A stretch of DNA of 64,000 nucleotides from Macrotis lagotis (GCF_037893015.1 NC_133666.1:624849852-624913851); one strand, 5' to 3'; numbered from the stretch's first letter, positions 1 to 11,609 are shown. Notes: a model not told the origin generated them from the sequence alone. Program-made: numbers and translations.

Positions 1-58
1 TACAAAAAAAAGAATGTTGAAAACTCTTTACATAGAATTGGAAAATAATAATAAAAAT
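1..58 (+). mobile_element. L1 LINE 3' terminus, cut by window edge
   Basis: The first 58 bases resemble the very end of marsupial L1 elements: a GAATGTTGAAAAC block, then an ATTGGAAAATAATAATAAAA tail. Most of the element would lie to the left of the window. Assigned by recall of the family 3' end. Confidence 0.55.
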
Positions 59-484
59 GGCAATGAAGACAGTTTGACATGACTTTTGGGGCCTATTTTA
101 GCTGAGTAGTATAATCATGGTATTAAGTGCTTTAAATCAGTTGCTTAAAACTTCATTTTAGAATTTTATTGAGGACTGATATCAAGATTATAATGTAATT
201 TCTAATGTAAGCTGTATGTGGCATAGCCATTCATTCTTACTCTTTGAACAACTTCACCCATCCCAACCTGCAGTCCCACTGGCAAGTCTGGGGTGCCCAG
301 GAATATGCATTTTGATGCAACTCAAACTTTTTCTTTCAAGGTTCTAGGGGCAACCTTGTTGTGTGGAACTAAACATTCCTATTACTTGCCTCTATAGCTC
401 TAAGGCCCCATCAGTGTTCTTCTCATTTATTCAGAATTAGGCACCATGACACCATTAACTCAAATGCAAAACATTTATTTGATG
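59..484. other. intergenic, nothing recognised
   Basis: AT-rich unique-looking sequence. I see no gene, RNA or named repeat. Confidence 0.5.
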
Positions 485-690
485 ATAAGATAAAAAATTA
501 CTCATCAGTGGACAAAAATAGGAGTAATCATAACATTTACTTTATAAAAGACAAATGCAAGAATAACCAAAACATTTACTTATCAGTGGACAGAAGCAGG
601 AAGAAGTGTAGCTTTTATTTAATAGAATACAGAAGCAGCAATAATCATAACATTTGCTCAATAGAAGACCAGAGAAAGAATAATTATACC
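485..690 (+). repeat. decayed 39-bp tandem repeat, about five units
   Basis: Units are in exact 39-base register: the core TTAC/TTAT/TTGC falls at 498, 537, 576, 615 and 654, usually within ACATTT(A/G)CT and followed by ATCAGTGGACA- or ATAGAAGAC-like sequence. Because 39 is 13 codons, the open frame at 508-780 translates to a loose 13-residue periodicity (N-N-x-N-I-Y/C pattern). I do not believe it is a gene: it has no recognisable domain and no exon context. Confidence 0.65.
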
Positions 691-1309
691 AGTCCATCCA
701 CAAACCTGGATCATAATTTTCCACCAATATGCAATGTCTGTGGGGTAGCATGCATATACACTCACAGAAACTTAGCCTGAATGGGGAGACCCATATGCCT
801 TTAGTCACTCACAATGCTGGACTTGATGTCCTTGGCCCCATCAGGGACAATCTACACAGCACAAAGCCACTGCTAACTCTTTCCCTTCTGTTCCTTACTG
901 TTCTCCTGCTGAGCAAAGCTGCTTTTCTTCTATTCTTGAACCAATGAAGCAGAGATAAGCTCTTTTAACTCACAGTCACCCTCCACAGGGTGCTGGGAAA
1001 AGTGTTGACCTCTTACGGTGACAGGAAGTTCCCTTAAGCTAGAGAACTACTAAATGCTTGCAAATAGTAGAAGAGTTGACTCTTTTTCCAGTTATCTCCA
1101 AACCTCTTATCCCAGCAAAGTCAAATTTCTGACACAACAGTTTGAGTCTGTTTGTCCCACTTCTAATTCTTACTCTTAAACCAGAGAGGGCAGTGGAGGA
1201 CAAAACAGGCATCTCTAAGAAGGTTCCTCTCTCTCATCTGTAGATGGCACCAGGGAGCAATAACCCCAACAGCTCTTCACCAAGTTGCAGTATTCAGGCA
1301 ATGAACTTC
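691..1309. other. intergenic, nothing recognised
   Basis: Mixed-composition sequence without a supportable gene or a repeat that I can name. Confidence 0.45.
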
Positions 1310-2335
1310 TTTTTCCTTTTCCTTTTTTTGCAATTATGTAAAATATTTCTATAATAGTCATTTTTGTACAAGAAGACAAAAAAGGAAAAAATGAAAGAAA
1401 AAAAGAAAGTGAAAAATAGCATGTTTCAGTCTGTATTCAATCACTTGGTTTTGTTTACTTCACTATGCATCAGTTCATGTAAGTCTTTCCCAGTTTTTCT
1501 GAAATCACCCTACTTGTCATTTCTTTTTTTATTTTAGGTTTTTTTTTTGTTGCAAGGCAAATGGGGTTAAGTGGCTTGCCCAAAGCCACACAGCTAGGTA
1601 ATTATTAAGTTTCTGAGACCGGATTTGAACCCAGGTACTCCTGACTCCAGGGCCAGTGCTTTATCCACTGCACCACATACCCGCCCCATGACACAATAAT
1701 ATTCCATTACAATCATATACCATAGATTGTTTAGCCATTCCTCAACTGAGGGACATCCCCTCGATTTTCAATTCTTGGCCACTACAAAGAGTCGCTAAAA
1801 TATTTGTACAAATAGGTTCTTTTTTCCTTTTGGGGGGGGGTAAACTTTTGGGATGTAGACTTAGCAGTGGTATTGCTGGATCAAAGGCTATGCACAGTTT
1901 TATAGCCCTTTGGACACAGTTCCAAATTGCTTTTCAGAATGGTTAGATCAATTCACAACTCCACCAATGGCACATTAGTGTTCCTGTTTTCTCACATCCC
2001 CTCCAACATCGAACATTTTTCTTTTTTTGGTCATAGTAGCCACTCTGTAGATTTGAGGTGGTACAGAGTTGTTTTAATTTGCATTTTTTCTGATCAATAG
2101 TAATTTAGAGCATTTTTTTCATATGCTTATAGATAACCTTGATTTCTTTATCTGAAAAGTTCATATCTTTTGGTCACTGATCAATTGGAGAATGACTTGT
2201 ATTTTTATAAATTTGACTCAATTCTCTACATATTTGAGAAATAGGACCTTTATCAGAAATACTTGTTGCAAAAGTTTTCCCCCATTTTTATACTTTCCTT
2301 ATAGTTTTGATTACATTGGTTTTATTTCTATAAAT
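1310..2335 (-). mobile_element. L1 LINE 3' end (ORF2 C-terminus plus 3' UTR), 5'-truncated
   Basis: Read on the minus strand this gives L1 ORF2 C-terminal landmarks: sequence corresponding to the FDPxIPLL region (TGGATCAAAGGCTATGCACA on the plus strand), to the KNWK..CPS segment near 1,750-1,790, and to the MKxxSxSLIIREMQI region near 2,090-2,170. A SINE interrupts it at 1,536-1,687. The piece at 2,336-2,890 is the more upstream part of the same ORF2 in the opposite orientation. Confidence 0.75.
1536..1687 (-). mobile_element. tRNA-derived marsupial SINE inside the L1
   Basis: Poly-T, then TGCAAGGCAAATGGGGTTAA, GGATTTGAACCC (reversed B-box) and a reversed head ending CCCGCCCC. It lies inside the minus-strand L1, so it is the later insertion. 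Confidence 0.85.
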
Positions 2336-2890
2336 GCTATACTTGGAAAATTTTTGAGAATGAATTAAAAATTATTTGAGATTATTAATAACCTTAGCAA
2401 AGTTACAAGATACAAAATAAACCCACATAAATCATCAGCATTTCTATCTATTGCCATCAAAATCCAGCCACAAATCAGAAAGAGAAGTTTCAATTAAAAT
2501 AACTATAGACAATATAATAGATTTGGGAGTCTACCTGCCAAGACAAACCCAGGAACTAAATGAACACAACTAACTATAAAACATAAAGTCAGATCTAAAA
2601 ATTGAAAAAATATTAATTGCCCATGGATAGGTCAAGTCAATATAATAAAAATGATAATTCTTCCCAAATTAATCTCTTTATTCATGCCATACCAAACTAT
2701 CAAAAATTATTTTATAGAGCTAGAAAAAATAACAAAATTCATCTGAAGCTTAATGATATGAAGGGAATTATTTTAAAAATGTAAAGAAGGTGATTTGACC
2801 ATATTAGATTTCAAACTGTATATTATAAAGCATTAATTATCAAAACAATCTGGTACTGACTAAGAAATAGTTTTGCCCAAAAAAGATTAT
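2336..2890 (+). mobile_element. L1 ORF2 segment, inverted relative to its 3' end
   Basis: The plus-strand translation, allowing for stops, follows L1 ORF2 after the reverse-transcriptase core: a KINPHKS-like start, WIGQVNIIKMIILPKLI, a FIELEKI..KFI stretch, LDFKLYYKALIIKTIWY. These motifs precede the ORF2 part found on the minus strand at 1,688-2,335. An inverted 5' part joined to a 3' part is the known twin-priming outcome of L1 insertion. Confidence 0.75.
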
Positions 2891-3224
2891 GAATGTCCAC
2901 ATGGGTCTGTCTAGATGTGGCTCACAGAATGACTCATAGGAAGACTCCCCTAGACTAGAGTCTCTTCCACTTGCCTTAATTGATTCCTGTCAGGAGGTAA
3001 AGGAAGGACATTGGAGTCAAAGGCTGGCCACCCTGTTCTAGAAGAGAAGGTACTGGAATAGAATGAGATCTATCTCCCTCCCCACCCATACTATTAGACT
3101 AGGACAGGTAATTTTTATGTTCAAATTGAGTTCCTGATTGTTATTGTCTAATGAAGATGGAGTATCCTAAGCTATAGATATCCAAAGTTTGATTCAATTC
3201 TCAACAAATATATTTAGAGTTCTG

Positions 3225-3440
3225 GATGTGGAGACAAGATCTGAGTTCAAGTCTGGCCTCAGACAATTACTATCTGCATCACCCTGAGCAAGTTACTTAA
3301 TCTAGGTTTGCCTTCATTTCCTCAACTATAAATGGGGGATAATAATCCAAGAATCCCTACTTCACAAGATTGTTGTGAGGGTCAAATGAGATATTTGTAT
3401 GTAAAAATTGCTTAAGAAAGCACCTGGTAAATGCCAGTTT
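3225..3440 (+). mobile_element. old tRNA/CORE-type SINE
   Basis: GAGTTCAAGTCTGGCCTCAGACA, CCTGAGCAAGTTACTTAATCT and TTTCCTCAACTATAAATGGG match the layout of older marsupial MIR/CORE SINEs in forward orientation. Diverged; the subfamily is not assigned. Confidence 0.5.
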
Positions 3441-3955
3441 CACGAAGGACACATATAGCAAATAACAAATAAACCCACATATTCAAACCTATAGCAAACA
3501 GAAATTAGAAGTGATATACAGCTGAGAATATACCAGACAATACATAATGAATGATCTTTTCCACTGAAAACAAGATATTTCAACTCAACTGAAAGTCTTT
3601 CTCTTTCTTCAGGGCCTGAAAAGAATCTGGAACCACATATCTTCTTTCTCAAAGTTGAAAGCCATAACGAGAGCTCTCTTCTCCCAAGTTCTTTACAGCT
3701 CTGATTAAAGCACTAAGTAATCCACCTCTACCAATGGAGAAAGTCTTATGCAAATAGGCTTTGTCATAAAATGAAAACTCAATATATCCATTCTTATGAA
3801 CTATGAACCTAACAATCCGTATATAATCTTTTCTTAGTCCCCAAATAGTTATTTGATTTATAATTTTGTCAGTTATAAACTCCAAATCAACCAAAAAAAT
3901 CCACATACTGTAAATGAGATGATGTACCACAATGCCCTGCTGCCACTCTTAATTT
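3441..3955. other. intergenic; only weak minus-strand frames
   Basis: Two adjacent minus-strand frames (93 and 70 codons, at 3,649-3,930 and 3,440-3,652) occur. Neither shows a family motif, and such lengths are expected by chance in AT-rich DNA. I do not call a gene. Confidence 0.4.
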
Positions 3956-3959
3956 AGTC

Positions 3960-4100
3960 AGTTAATAAATATTTATTAAGTACTTACTGTGCTAAGCATT
4001 GGGAATACAAAAAAAAACTATAAAAGATAGTAACTGCTCTCAAGGAATTCACAATCTATTGGGGGAAGACAACACATAAAAAGAAGCTGGAAAAGGAGGA
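3960..4100. mobile_element. CORE/L2-tail type interspersed repeat
   Basis: AATAAATATTTATTAAGTAC, GTGCTAAGCATTGGGAATACA and CTCAAGGAATTCACAATCTA are the diagnostic phrases of a very common marsupial/mammalian SINE or L2 tail. Family assignment is approximate. Confidence 0.45.
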
Positions 4101-4795
4101 CAAAGTGAGGCAGGATAGTATAGTAGGATCTAATGAGGTCCAGGGGAGAACAACTGGGTGGGAAATGATGAGAAATGATTGTCTTGGGCATCCTTTCTAA
4201 ATAGAGTCTTTCTGATTTCCACCCTTCACTCTCTCCAATTAGACAAAGGGAGTGAGTGAGTGAGGGACTCCATAGGCAGAGAGAACTGCAGAGGTGTGAC
4301 TAGTCATTGTTCTGCCTTCATAGGTCCTTTCATGTCAGCTTTCATCTCAGGGACATTTCTCTATCTGGTTCTTAGAACAGTCTTCTTTCCACATTTTTAT
4401 CTGAGAGATTTTATTTTTCCACAAATGGATTTTATAATTTGACCCTTTCACAAATGTTTTTTTCTTCTGCTCCTTTTAGAAATCTAACTTTTCACTTATG
4501 AAAGGGACAGAACCATACACTAAAATGTACCTTTTCTACTTTTTAAAAATCAGACTATTTATTCATTTGCAATAGCATTCTCCCATTTCTCCCATTTCAC
4601 AAAACTCATCAGAAAATCAACAGTGATTCTGCAACCTTATCTATATGTTCTTTAAAAATCCTGGGTTATAAACCATCTAGCCTTAAAGACTTCAGATAAT
4701 ACAGGAATCTCAGAGTAGGAAGGAGTTTCAGAGATTATCTAGAGCAGGTCATATACCAAGGTAGGAATCTCTTCCTAAATTATCTCTGATAGGGG
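4101..4795. other. intergenic, nothing recognised
   Basis: No supportable gene. A 60-codon plus-strand frame at 4,260-4,442 has no recognisable motif. Confidence 0.45.
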
Positions 4796-4948
4796 GAAGC
4801 TAGGTGGAGCAGTGGCTAGAGAATTGGCCCTGGCATCAAGAGGACCCAAGTTCAAATCTGACCTCAGACACTTAATAATTACCTAGCTGTGTGATTTTGG
4901 GCAAGTCACTTTACTCCATTGCCTTAAATAAATAAAAATTTTAAAAAA
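4796..4948 (+). mobile_element. tRNA-derived marsupial SINE
   Basis: Head GGGGAAGCTAGGTGGAGCAG, B-box AAGTTCAAATCTG, GGGCAAGTCACTT, and the tail TTGCCTTAAATAAATAAA followed by an A-rich end. Confidence 0.85.
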
Positions 4949-5330
4949 GAGGTTCTTATAAATTATCTCTGATAGCCTGTACCCGAAGATCTCTGATGAC
5001 AGAATCTGGTAGTAGGGAAAGTGTTTTTCCACTTTAAAATAACTCATTGTCAGCAAATTTTTGAATGAAATATGCCTTGGATGTTTTCAACTTGCTTCCT
5101 ACCCTTTGCTTCAAATTCTCTCTGGTATCGACTTGAACAAACCTAACCTCTATTCTGGGTAAAGCAGATTCATGTTAGAAGAGACAATCACGAAGGAATT
5201 GAAATTCAAAGTGCCTAACGAAGAGGAAGATATCAGAGGAATGAGAAAAATCTTGGACTTTGTTAAGGGGGGGGGCAGGGAGGGAGAAAGAGAGAAATAG
5301 AGATAGAGCCAGAGAGGAAAAGACAGACAG

Positions 5331-5332
<2 letters not shown>

Positions 5333-5391
<59 letters not shown>
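5333..5391. repeat. (AC)29 microsatellite
   Basis: An uninterrupted run of about 29 AC dinucleotides after a purine-rich stretch. Long minus-strand Cys/Val frames here are translations of the repeat. Confidence 0.98.
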
Positions 5392-5395
<4 letters not shown>

Positions 5396-5995
5396 GAAAA
5401 GGTAACTGAGAAAAAATCAACAGCTACTGACCAATCTACCTACTCTCCCATTGTCTATATCTCCCATTGTCTACATTAGGAGTATCCTCACTGAGGATAG
5501 TAGAGGATGGTAGAGATTAAGCAGGTTTTCACCAGGACCATTCAACATCCATTCCATTTCACAAGTGACAGAAAGATATGGAGAACAAAAGAGCCCACTG
5601 TGCCTATTGTCTGCTGATTAAATTTTTATTTTTGATTGAGTAGAATAAAATGCCGCATTACAATCTTTTTCCAATAAGCTGTCTGTCTCTGTTGAGATTA
5701 CATGGAGCCTCTTTATTGACTTCTACAAATAATCATGGTATTCTATGAATAAGAGTAGTCAAAACAAAGGGGAAAGCAAGATACTCAATGATTTAATATA
5801 ACAAATTGTTTTTTATTTATTTCAATCAATATATAATCTTAGTTACTTTAGTCAATTTATTGAATTACTCAATTATTTAATAAAAAGGAAAAGCCCTCTC
5901 TGATTCTTACACTACACAATGATTCCTTAGTTTCCTAAGGTGTATATAATAAAGAGTGCCTAGCCCAATATCTCATTTAAACTACCCAATTCAGG

Positions 5996-6150
5996 GGCAG
6001 CTAGATGAAGCAGTGGCTAGAACATCAGCCTTGAAGTCAGGACCACCTGAGTTCAAATGTGACTTCAGACACTTAATAATTACCTAGCTGTGTTACCTTG
6101 GGCAAGACACAATTCCATTGCCTTACAAAAAAACAAAAACAAAAAAACCA
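5996..6150 (+). mobile_element. tRNA-derived marsupial SINE
   Basis: Head GGGGCAGCTAGATGAAGCAG, B-box GAGTTCAAATGTG, AATAATTACCTAGCTGTG, then ATTGCCTTACAAAAAA. Confidence 0.82.
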
Positions 6151-6244
6151 AACAATAAACTACCCAATACATTATTACTACCTCTAGTACAGCAGCAACA
6201 GAGATAGAAGATTAGACATCTGGAGATGAAGAAAAGAAACAACT

Positions 6245-6420
6245 ATGGGCCAGGAACTGTGCTGTATTACACAAATCATTTCACATGTTCTTTATAATAA
6301 CCCTAGGAGGTAAATGCTGTTGTTATCCTCCATTTTGTGTGGAGGAAATGAGACAAACAAAGATTAAATGATTGCCTAGGGTCACACAGTTAATATCTGT
6401 CTGAGGTTCTATTTGCCTAT
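6245..6420 (-). mobile_element. MIR (CORE-SINE) fragment
   Basis: Pattern of a reversed MIR: CTTTATAATAACCCTAGGAGG, a TCCATTTTGTG..GAGGAAA segment, and AGGGTCACACAGTTAAT. Confidence 0.55.
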
Positions 6421-6838
6421 TCTCTGATGAGGCTACAATCAGGTGCTGTTGGGCTCCAGAAAGTCAGAGGCTCATGATGTGGTTTCTTCTTAATTATCAA
6501 GTCATTATCTTGATATTGGACAATTCTCCACCCCAGCACCAAAACATTCAGTTGAGATCAGAAGTAATATCCTCTGGGAAAAACAAAACAAAACTTGCCC
6601 AGTTGATTTTGAGATGATTATTGTATTTTTTTCATATCATACATCAAAATGATTATCAAGGATTTGGTAAATAACTTATGGTGAACAAATCTTGCATTCT
6701 GACCAGTATAAACAATCACTTGTGCTCATCACAAGCATTTGGTTATTAACCTATATAATCAAATTGTTTATATTCCTATATGTTTTGAATATTCTTTATA
6801 ATTTCAAGATGGAGTAACTCATGTCAAAAGAGCTCCTG

Positions 6839-6992
6839 TGGGGGCAGCTAGGTGGTGAAGTGGAGAGAATACCAGCCCTGCATTCAAGAAGACCTGAGTT
6901 CAAATTTTATCTCAGACACTTGATAATTACTAGCTGTGTGATCTTGATCATGTCATTAATCCCATTGCCTAGCAAAAACCAAAAAAAAAATT
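6839..6992 (+). mobile_element. tRNA-derived marsupial SINE
   Basis: Head GGGGGCAGCTAGGTGGTGAA, B-box GAGTTCAAATTTT, CTAGCTGTGTGATC and tail ATTGCCTAGCAAAAACC. Confidence 0.82.
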
Positions 6993-7179
6993 ATTTTAAA
7001 AAGAGTGCTCCTGTGACAAGATATTCCATTCATACACCAAAACATTCAAGATTTCTTGAAAGACAAAACAGAAATACTTGAAATATCTGAAGATAACAAA
7101 CATCAAATGGGAAACAAAATGGTGAGATATATATTTACCAAATGTGTTCATCATTTTTATAGAGGTGGTCCAGCACAAA

Positions 7180-7890
7180 TTTCAATTGGAAAATAGATTC
7201 TCTGTGGATAGTGCAGTCCTCCAGATATTTCTCTTTCTCAATAACATTGTACAAGTTTATTCAAACCCAAGAACACTGAAGATTCTACTGGAAAAAATCT
7301 GAAAGTTCTCAAAGAATTTGGTTTGGAGATGTATACAGAAAATATTAAGTGCATGAAAAATGTCTGTGGTTCAGTTTATGATATAAATTAAATTGATCCA
7401 TAACTGAATAGGAGGACCCCAGAGGGTTGGATTGTCTTCAAGAAACTTCAAACTTACTCAATGACCCCAATTTTCTTTTGGAAGTAACAATCCATTTAAT
7501 ACATATACATATATATGTATACACATATATATTCTATCAATTTTTCTATATGGTAGAGAGACATAGAATACAGTAATCACCAAAGACTTACAAGTGAATA
7601 TTGGGAGCAGGCTGCTATATATATATATAGCCAATGAGGAACTACCAAAAAATGAACCAATTAAAAGATGTAATTGGAGAGGTGTATGATTGTAAGAGAA
7701 GATGAACTGACCATATGGCAATGGCAAAAAAAATGTCAGCTTAACAGCCAGAGGGCTCTACTGGTATCTCTGCCAGGTCAGCAGAAAGTGAAGAAGACAT
7801 CCAATACATTTGGTAGATTCCCCCCCCCCGCCCCCACCATGGGAGGACATAGAGAAGGTTAGGCAGGGATGGATGGGTTAGTTATAATCT
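7180..7890 (+). mobile_element. possible RTE-clade LINE fragment
   Basis: Translations in shifting frames give a KEFGLEMYTENIKCM stretch, reminiscent of the G-L-x-M-N-x-x-K-T-K block of RTE/BovB reverse transcriptase. Near 7,680-7,860 there is a C-terminal-like stretch ending in a WEDDI-like region. Heavily decayed and interrupted by AT repeats near 7,500-7,630. A tentative assignment. Confidence 0.35.
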
Positions 7891-10015
7891 ACAATCAATG
7901 AAATCAATAAAATCACTTGACTCGAGTATTTTTCATAAGACATTCCTTCAAATACTTGAAGATAGCTAAAACTTCTTTTTCTAAAACAAATACCTTCAAT
8001 GAATACTTATAGAAAATGATCTTGGCCACATCTCCATGAGGCATGGTTTAGGTAGAAACCTCTTAGCCTCCTTCTTCTCTTTGACTCTAGGAGTTTTCTT
8101 CAGTCCTTGGGTCTAATATAAAAGGGCTATCTCAGGACAGTGAAGAAGGCAAGGTGAAATCACCCTAGTTATTCTGCATTTAGAAGAATGGGGAACAGAC
8201 TTTGGCCCACAGTGGCTGTATCAAGGGAAAGTTTCTGTGAAACTTAGGCACAGAGTCCTGGAGAGTTCAATATTGACTGATCTTGACCTGAGAGAATATA
8301 TGGTAAAACAGACTTACCTTATCTTGGTAGAAAGATAAGAAATTAAGGATGGATAATATTGGATATGCAACCTGATATAGTTATTGTATTGGTTGGTTAT
8401 ACTTAACTTACAAGAGAGACTGTGTAGCAAGGAGTAGAGGGATTTTGGGAAAGCATGGGGCTATAAAAATTTAGTGGTAAGAGGGGGGGAACTGGAACAC
8501 TTTTCAAGGTGCTGAGCATGCCCTATGGACCCTTTCTATGGGATATGTTTTTCACTCCTTAGTGAAAGGATGTGTCTTGACTGGTCCTCTGATTCCTCTG
8601 GCTGGGATTTGTGTGTAGTCAGTATGGGAGGTGATGGATAAATGAGTCAGGAAGAATCACCCACTTGGTAGTTCATAAAAAGCCCATAAAGATTTACCCC
8701 CTTAACTAGTTCTGTCTCTCTTTCTTTCTAACTACTAAAAGGGAGAGGAAAAATTCCTTTTCTGTTTTACCAAGAAGCAATGATAGACCTCAGCTTAAGT
8801 ACATGACAAGGACAACATGGGTTTGCCTGGTTGAGTATGAGATTAGACCTCAACTCAGCTTTTGCTTTTTTCCCTTTGTTTTTCCTTTTCTAAGTAGATC
8901 ATTGAATTACAGTCTTGATAAATGTGGGCTTCTTGTCTTAGCAGTGACCTCATGAATCTAAGACGTTGAAAATTTCTGAGGCAGAGGCAGATTGTCCAGA
9001 AATAGGTGATCTCCACACAGCTTCATGGAGAGGATAGCACCAGTTCTAGGATGATTCTGCAGCTAAAGTGCTTGATTCAATGACAGGGATCTAAAATTTG
9101 TGGGTTGTTTGGATCGTGCTGGTCTAAGAAGAAAGGGATTTATCTATTCATCAGGTCCTCAAAGTGTCTTTAATTGTCAAGAAGATTATAATGATGGTGA
9201 TGGGTTTTATGTTTTAAGTATTTGTTAGTAAGCACTTATTCTTTTGTGTTTTAACATTTCTTTTCTAGTAGAAGGCATTAAATGGCTATCCTATACTTGT
9301 TTTATACATTGAAGGGATCTTATTCATCTCTTTTGTTGGGAGACCCCAGATATGAGCCATGACTAAGCTTTGTTTGGAGATTTTCCCCTAGATTTTCCCA
9401 GATTCTCCTCTGGGGTGGGGACATAATGAGTCAAAAAGTGGAAGGAAAAGTCTGACTCCTTTCTTTAAGTTCAGTTCTCCTCCCTTGTTCTCAGCCTACA
9501 CTCAGTCCCCTGTGAATTTGGACTCTCAAAGCAGAATTCCCTTGTGGGAGGTAACCTCCTAGGGGAACAAATTACATATAGGTGTGTGTGCAATATACAG
9601 ATACACATACATATATATCACACACATACAAAGTCAAACAACTCTACCCACCTGGGGTTCTGTAATCACTGAGGTTGGAGGCTCCCTCAGAATCCAGAGA
9701 GTCTGTTAGATCAAAGTCATTAGCTGCTGTGGGTGAATCATGTTGGAGCGACTTTGATCCCTGCTCCTGTAGAAAGCATTGCTACTCTTGCTAGCTGCCT
9801 TTTCATTCAGGGATCCTTGTGTTCCAGGCAGGAACAGAGGACTGAGGAGCCCTCAAATGTTTCCATCGTGACCTGGTTCCAGACACTCAGTCTCCCTATC
9901 CAGGCTGAAATAATTTTCCACCTCCCTCCTGCTTCCCTCAAATATGCCCTTGGGTCCAACTGCAGGAGATTAAGGGTGGACATTGACAGAAGAGCTAGTA
10001 AATCAAAGGATCTTA
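7891..10015. other. intergenic, no gene recognised
   Basis: Two kilobases without exon-like frames. Around 8.45-8.95 kb a TATA-like element and a polyadenylation-like element are spaced as in a long terminal repeat, but I could not find matching ends or flanking duplications, so I leave it unclassified. A plus-strand frame of 99 codons at 9,733-10,032 has no family signature. Confidence 0.4.
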
Positions 10016-10017
10016 AT

Positions 10018-10155
10018 TTAAGAGATCATTGAGTCCATCCCCTTCATATTACAAATGAAGAAACTGAGGCCTAGAGAACTTATTTGCTACAGCTAGTACA
10101 AGTCTAAGGTAGGATTTAAATCTGAGTCTTCTTCACTCCAAATCTACTCAACTTT
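10018..10155 (-). mobile_element. MIR (CORE-SINE) fragment
   Basis: ATTACAAATGAAGAAACTGA, then GGCCTAGAGAACTT, and a following block resembling the MIR core in reverse orientation. Confidence 0.5.
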
Positions 10156-10389
10156 TATCTATTACAATGTGCTGTCTTCTAAGAAATGACTTATTGGCCT
10201 ATTGCCTGGTTCCTGAGGCACAGCCTCTTAGCACACTCAAGATGAAGAATATCCTTCCTTCTAATTCTGTCATCTATGACCCTCCACAATTTCTTTTAAA
10301 CCCACTTTTCCATTCATATTTCATATGACTTTCCTTCACACATTTAAATTCTAGTCAAATGGAATTATTATTTTTCAAAACTTCAAAAC

Positions 10390-11500
10390 TTTCATCTTCA
10401 ACTTTTTTTTGCATTTGTTCAGGTCATCTCTTGCACCTGAAACCCATATTCCCTTTATCTCTATGCAGCAAAAGTCCTCTCCCTTCAAGGCTAAGCTCAT
10501 GTCACCTCCTCCATGAAGATGTCTCTGATCCCCTCAGCTGAAACTACGATATTTCCCCATGTATAAGACACTCTTTTCTGAAAAATTTGGGGTCTAAAAA
10601 CTGGGAGTGTCTTATACAGTGGTTGTAGATTTTTTATTTGCATTTCACACTTTTTCATGCTTGTTGTCTTTGTGCTCATTGTTTCACATTTGTTACTGGT
10701 ATATTAAGGTACGTTTTGCCACGCTCTGCCCAGAAATATCTCAGAAAAGATTTTCCTACAGTGCTGAATTCAAGTGAAAAGTGATCCAGTTTGCAAAAGT
10801 GAATGGAAATCGTGCTGCTGAATGTGTTTGATCCTCCTCCAACTTAGAAAACAATCTAAAATTGGCTACAGGAAGAAGAAATTCTATTGAAAATACCCCA
10901 GCAGAATAAGGCCATGAAAGGCAAGGCAGCAAAATGGCCTGATGTAGAGAGGAAATCAAAGCTAGAGATCAAAGAGCAAAGGGCCATTGAAATTCCTGTG
11001 TCCCCAAATGGTGCAGCAGGAGGCAAGAAAAATTGCTGATGAAAAAGAAGTTACTGATTTCAAAAGAGGACACAATTGGTGCTTCAGATTCATGAAACAG
11101 AATGGACTAAGCATGTGTCCATGCACCAGACTTGCCCGAAGGATGCCTGAAAGCTATGAGCAGAAGGTCCTTGAATCTCATGATGAATAAAACTTGAGTT
11201 CAATAACTTTATGTTATACTTTTTTTTTCAAATTTCGGGCCCCAAAACTAAGGTGCTTCTTATACATAGGCAAATATGGTACTTTCTGTCTTTGCAAATT
11301 TCCCTAGAGTTCAATTTGATCTCTCTTATCCCCATTACATTCTACTTTGTATCATATTTATTGGTGCATTTGTCATTCCCATTAGAAGTCTTCAGTGTTT
11401 TGGGGGGAAAGTTATTACTTTTCTTCTTTCTATTCCCAGTGCTGAGCACAAGACCTTGTTCATGGCAGATGCTTAATAAATTGCATTTTGAAAATTGGAT
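10390..11500 (+). mobile_element. L2 LINE 3' end split by a DNA transposon
   Basis: Left part 10,390-10,544 has the L2 3' signature (CTTCAAGGCTAAGCTCATGT, CACCTCCTCCATGAAGATGT). The right part 11,282-11,500 resumes with the terminal L2 segment (CCCAGTGCTGAGCACAAGAC, CAGATGCTTAATAAATTGCA). The Tc2-like element sits between them, so the L2 copy is the older one. Confidence 0.6.
10545..11281 (+). mobile_element. Tc2/pogo-type DNA transposon, internally deleted
   Basis: Imperfect terminal inverted repeats of about 28 bp: the left end begins TACGATATTTCCCCATGTAT and the right end, reversed, begins TACCATATTTGCCTATGTAT. Both ends carry the TA expected of a mariner-superfamily target. Inside, decayed plus-strand frames give the N-terminal CENP-B/HTH-like DNA-binding region of a Tc2-type transposase: a 67-residue open piece at 10,987-11,190 contains EARKIADEKEVTDF, GHNWCFRFMKQNGLS and PESYEQKVLE. 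The catalytic DDE half is missing (the whole element is about 737 bp), and the upstream half of the DNA-binding region is broken by stops and frame changes. A Kanga-type family is my best guess. Confidence 0.75.
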
Positions 11501-11609
11501 ATTAGTAGTAGATGTCAGGATGACTGGACTGGAAATATTTCATTTTCCTCCTGCTGAAACTTCTCTGATTTCTCTACCAGGGTTTTTTCCTCATACCATA
11601 TTCCCTAGA

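Noticed and set aside
3649-3930. 93-codon minus-strand frame
   Set aside because: No start context, family motif or exon setting; length is within chance for AT-rich DNA.
5150-5420. Cys/Val-repeat frames
   Set aside because: Translation of the (AC)n microsatellite.
8450-8950. Possible solitary retroviral long terminal repeat (also considered at 33,120-33,680 and 59,520-59,830)
   Set aside because: Only promoter-like and poly(A)-like spacing was seen; no matching ends, flanking duplication or internal retroviral region could be shown.
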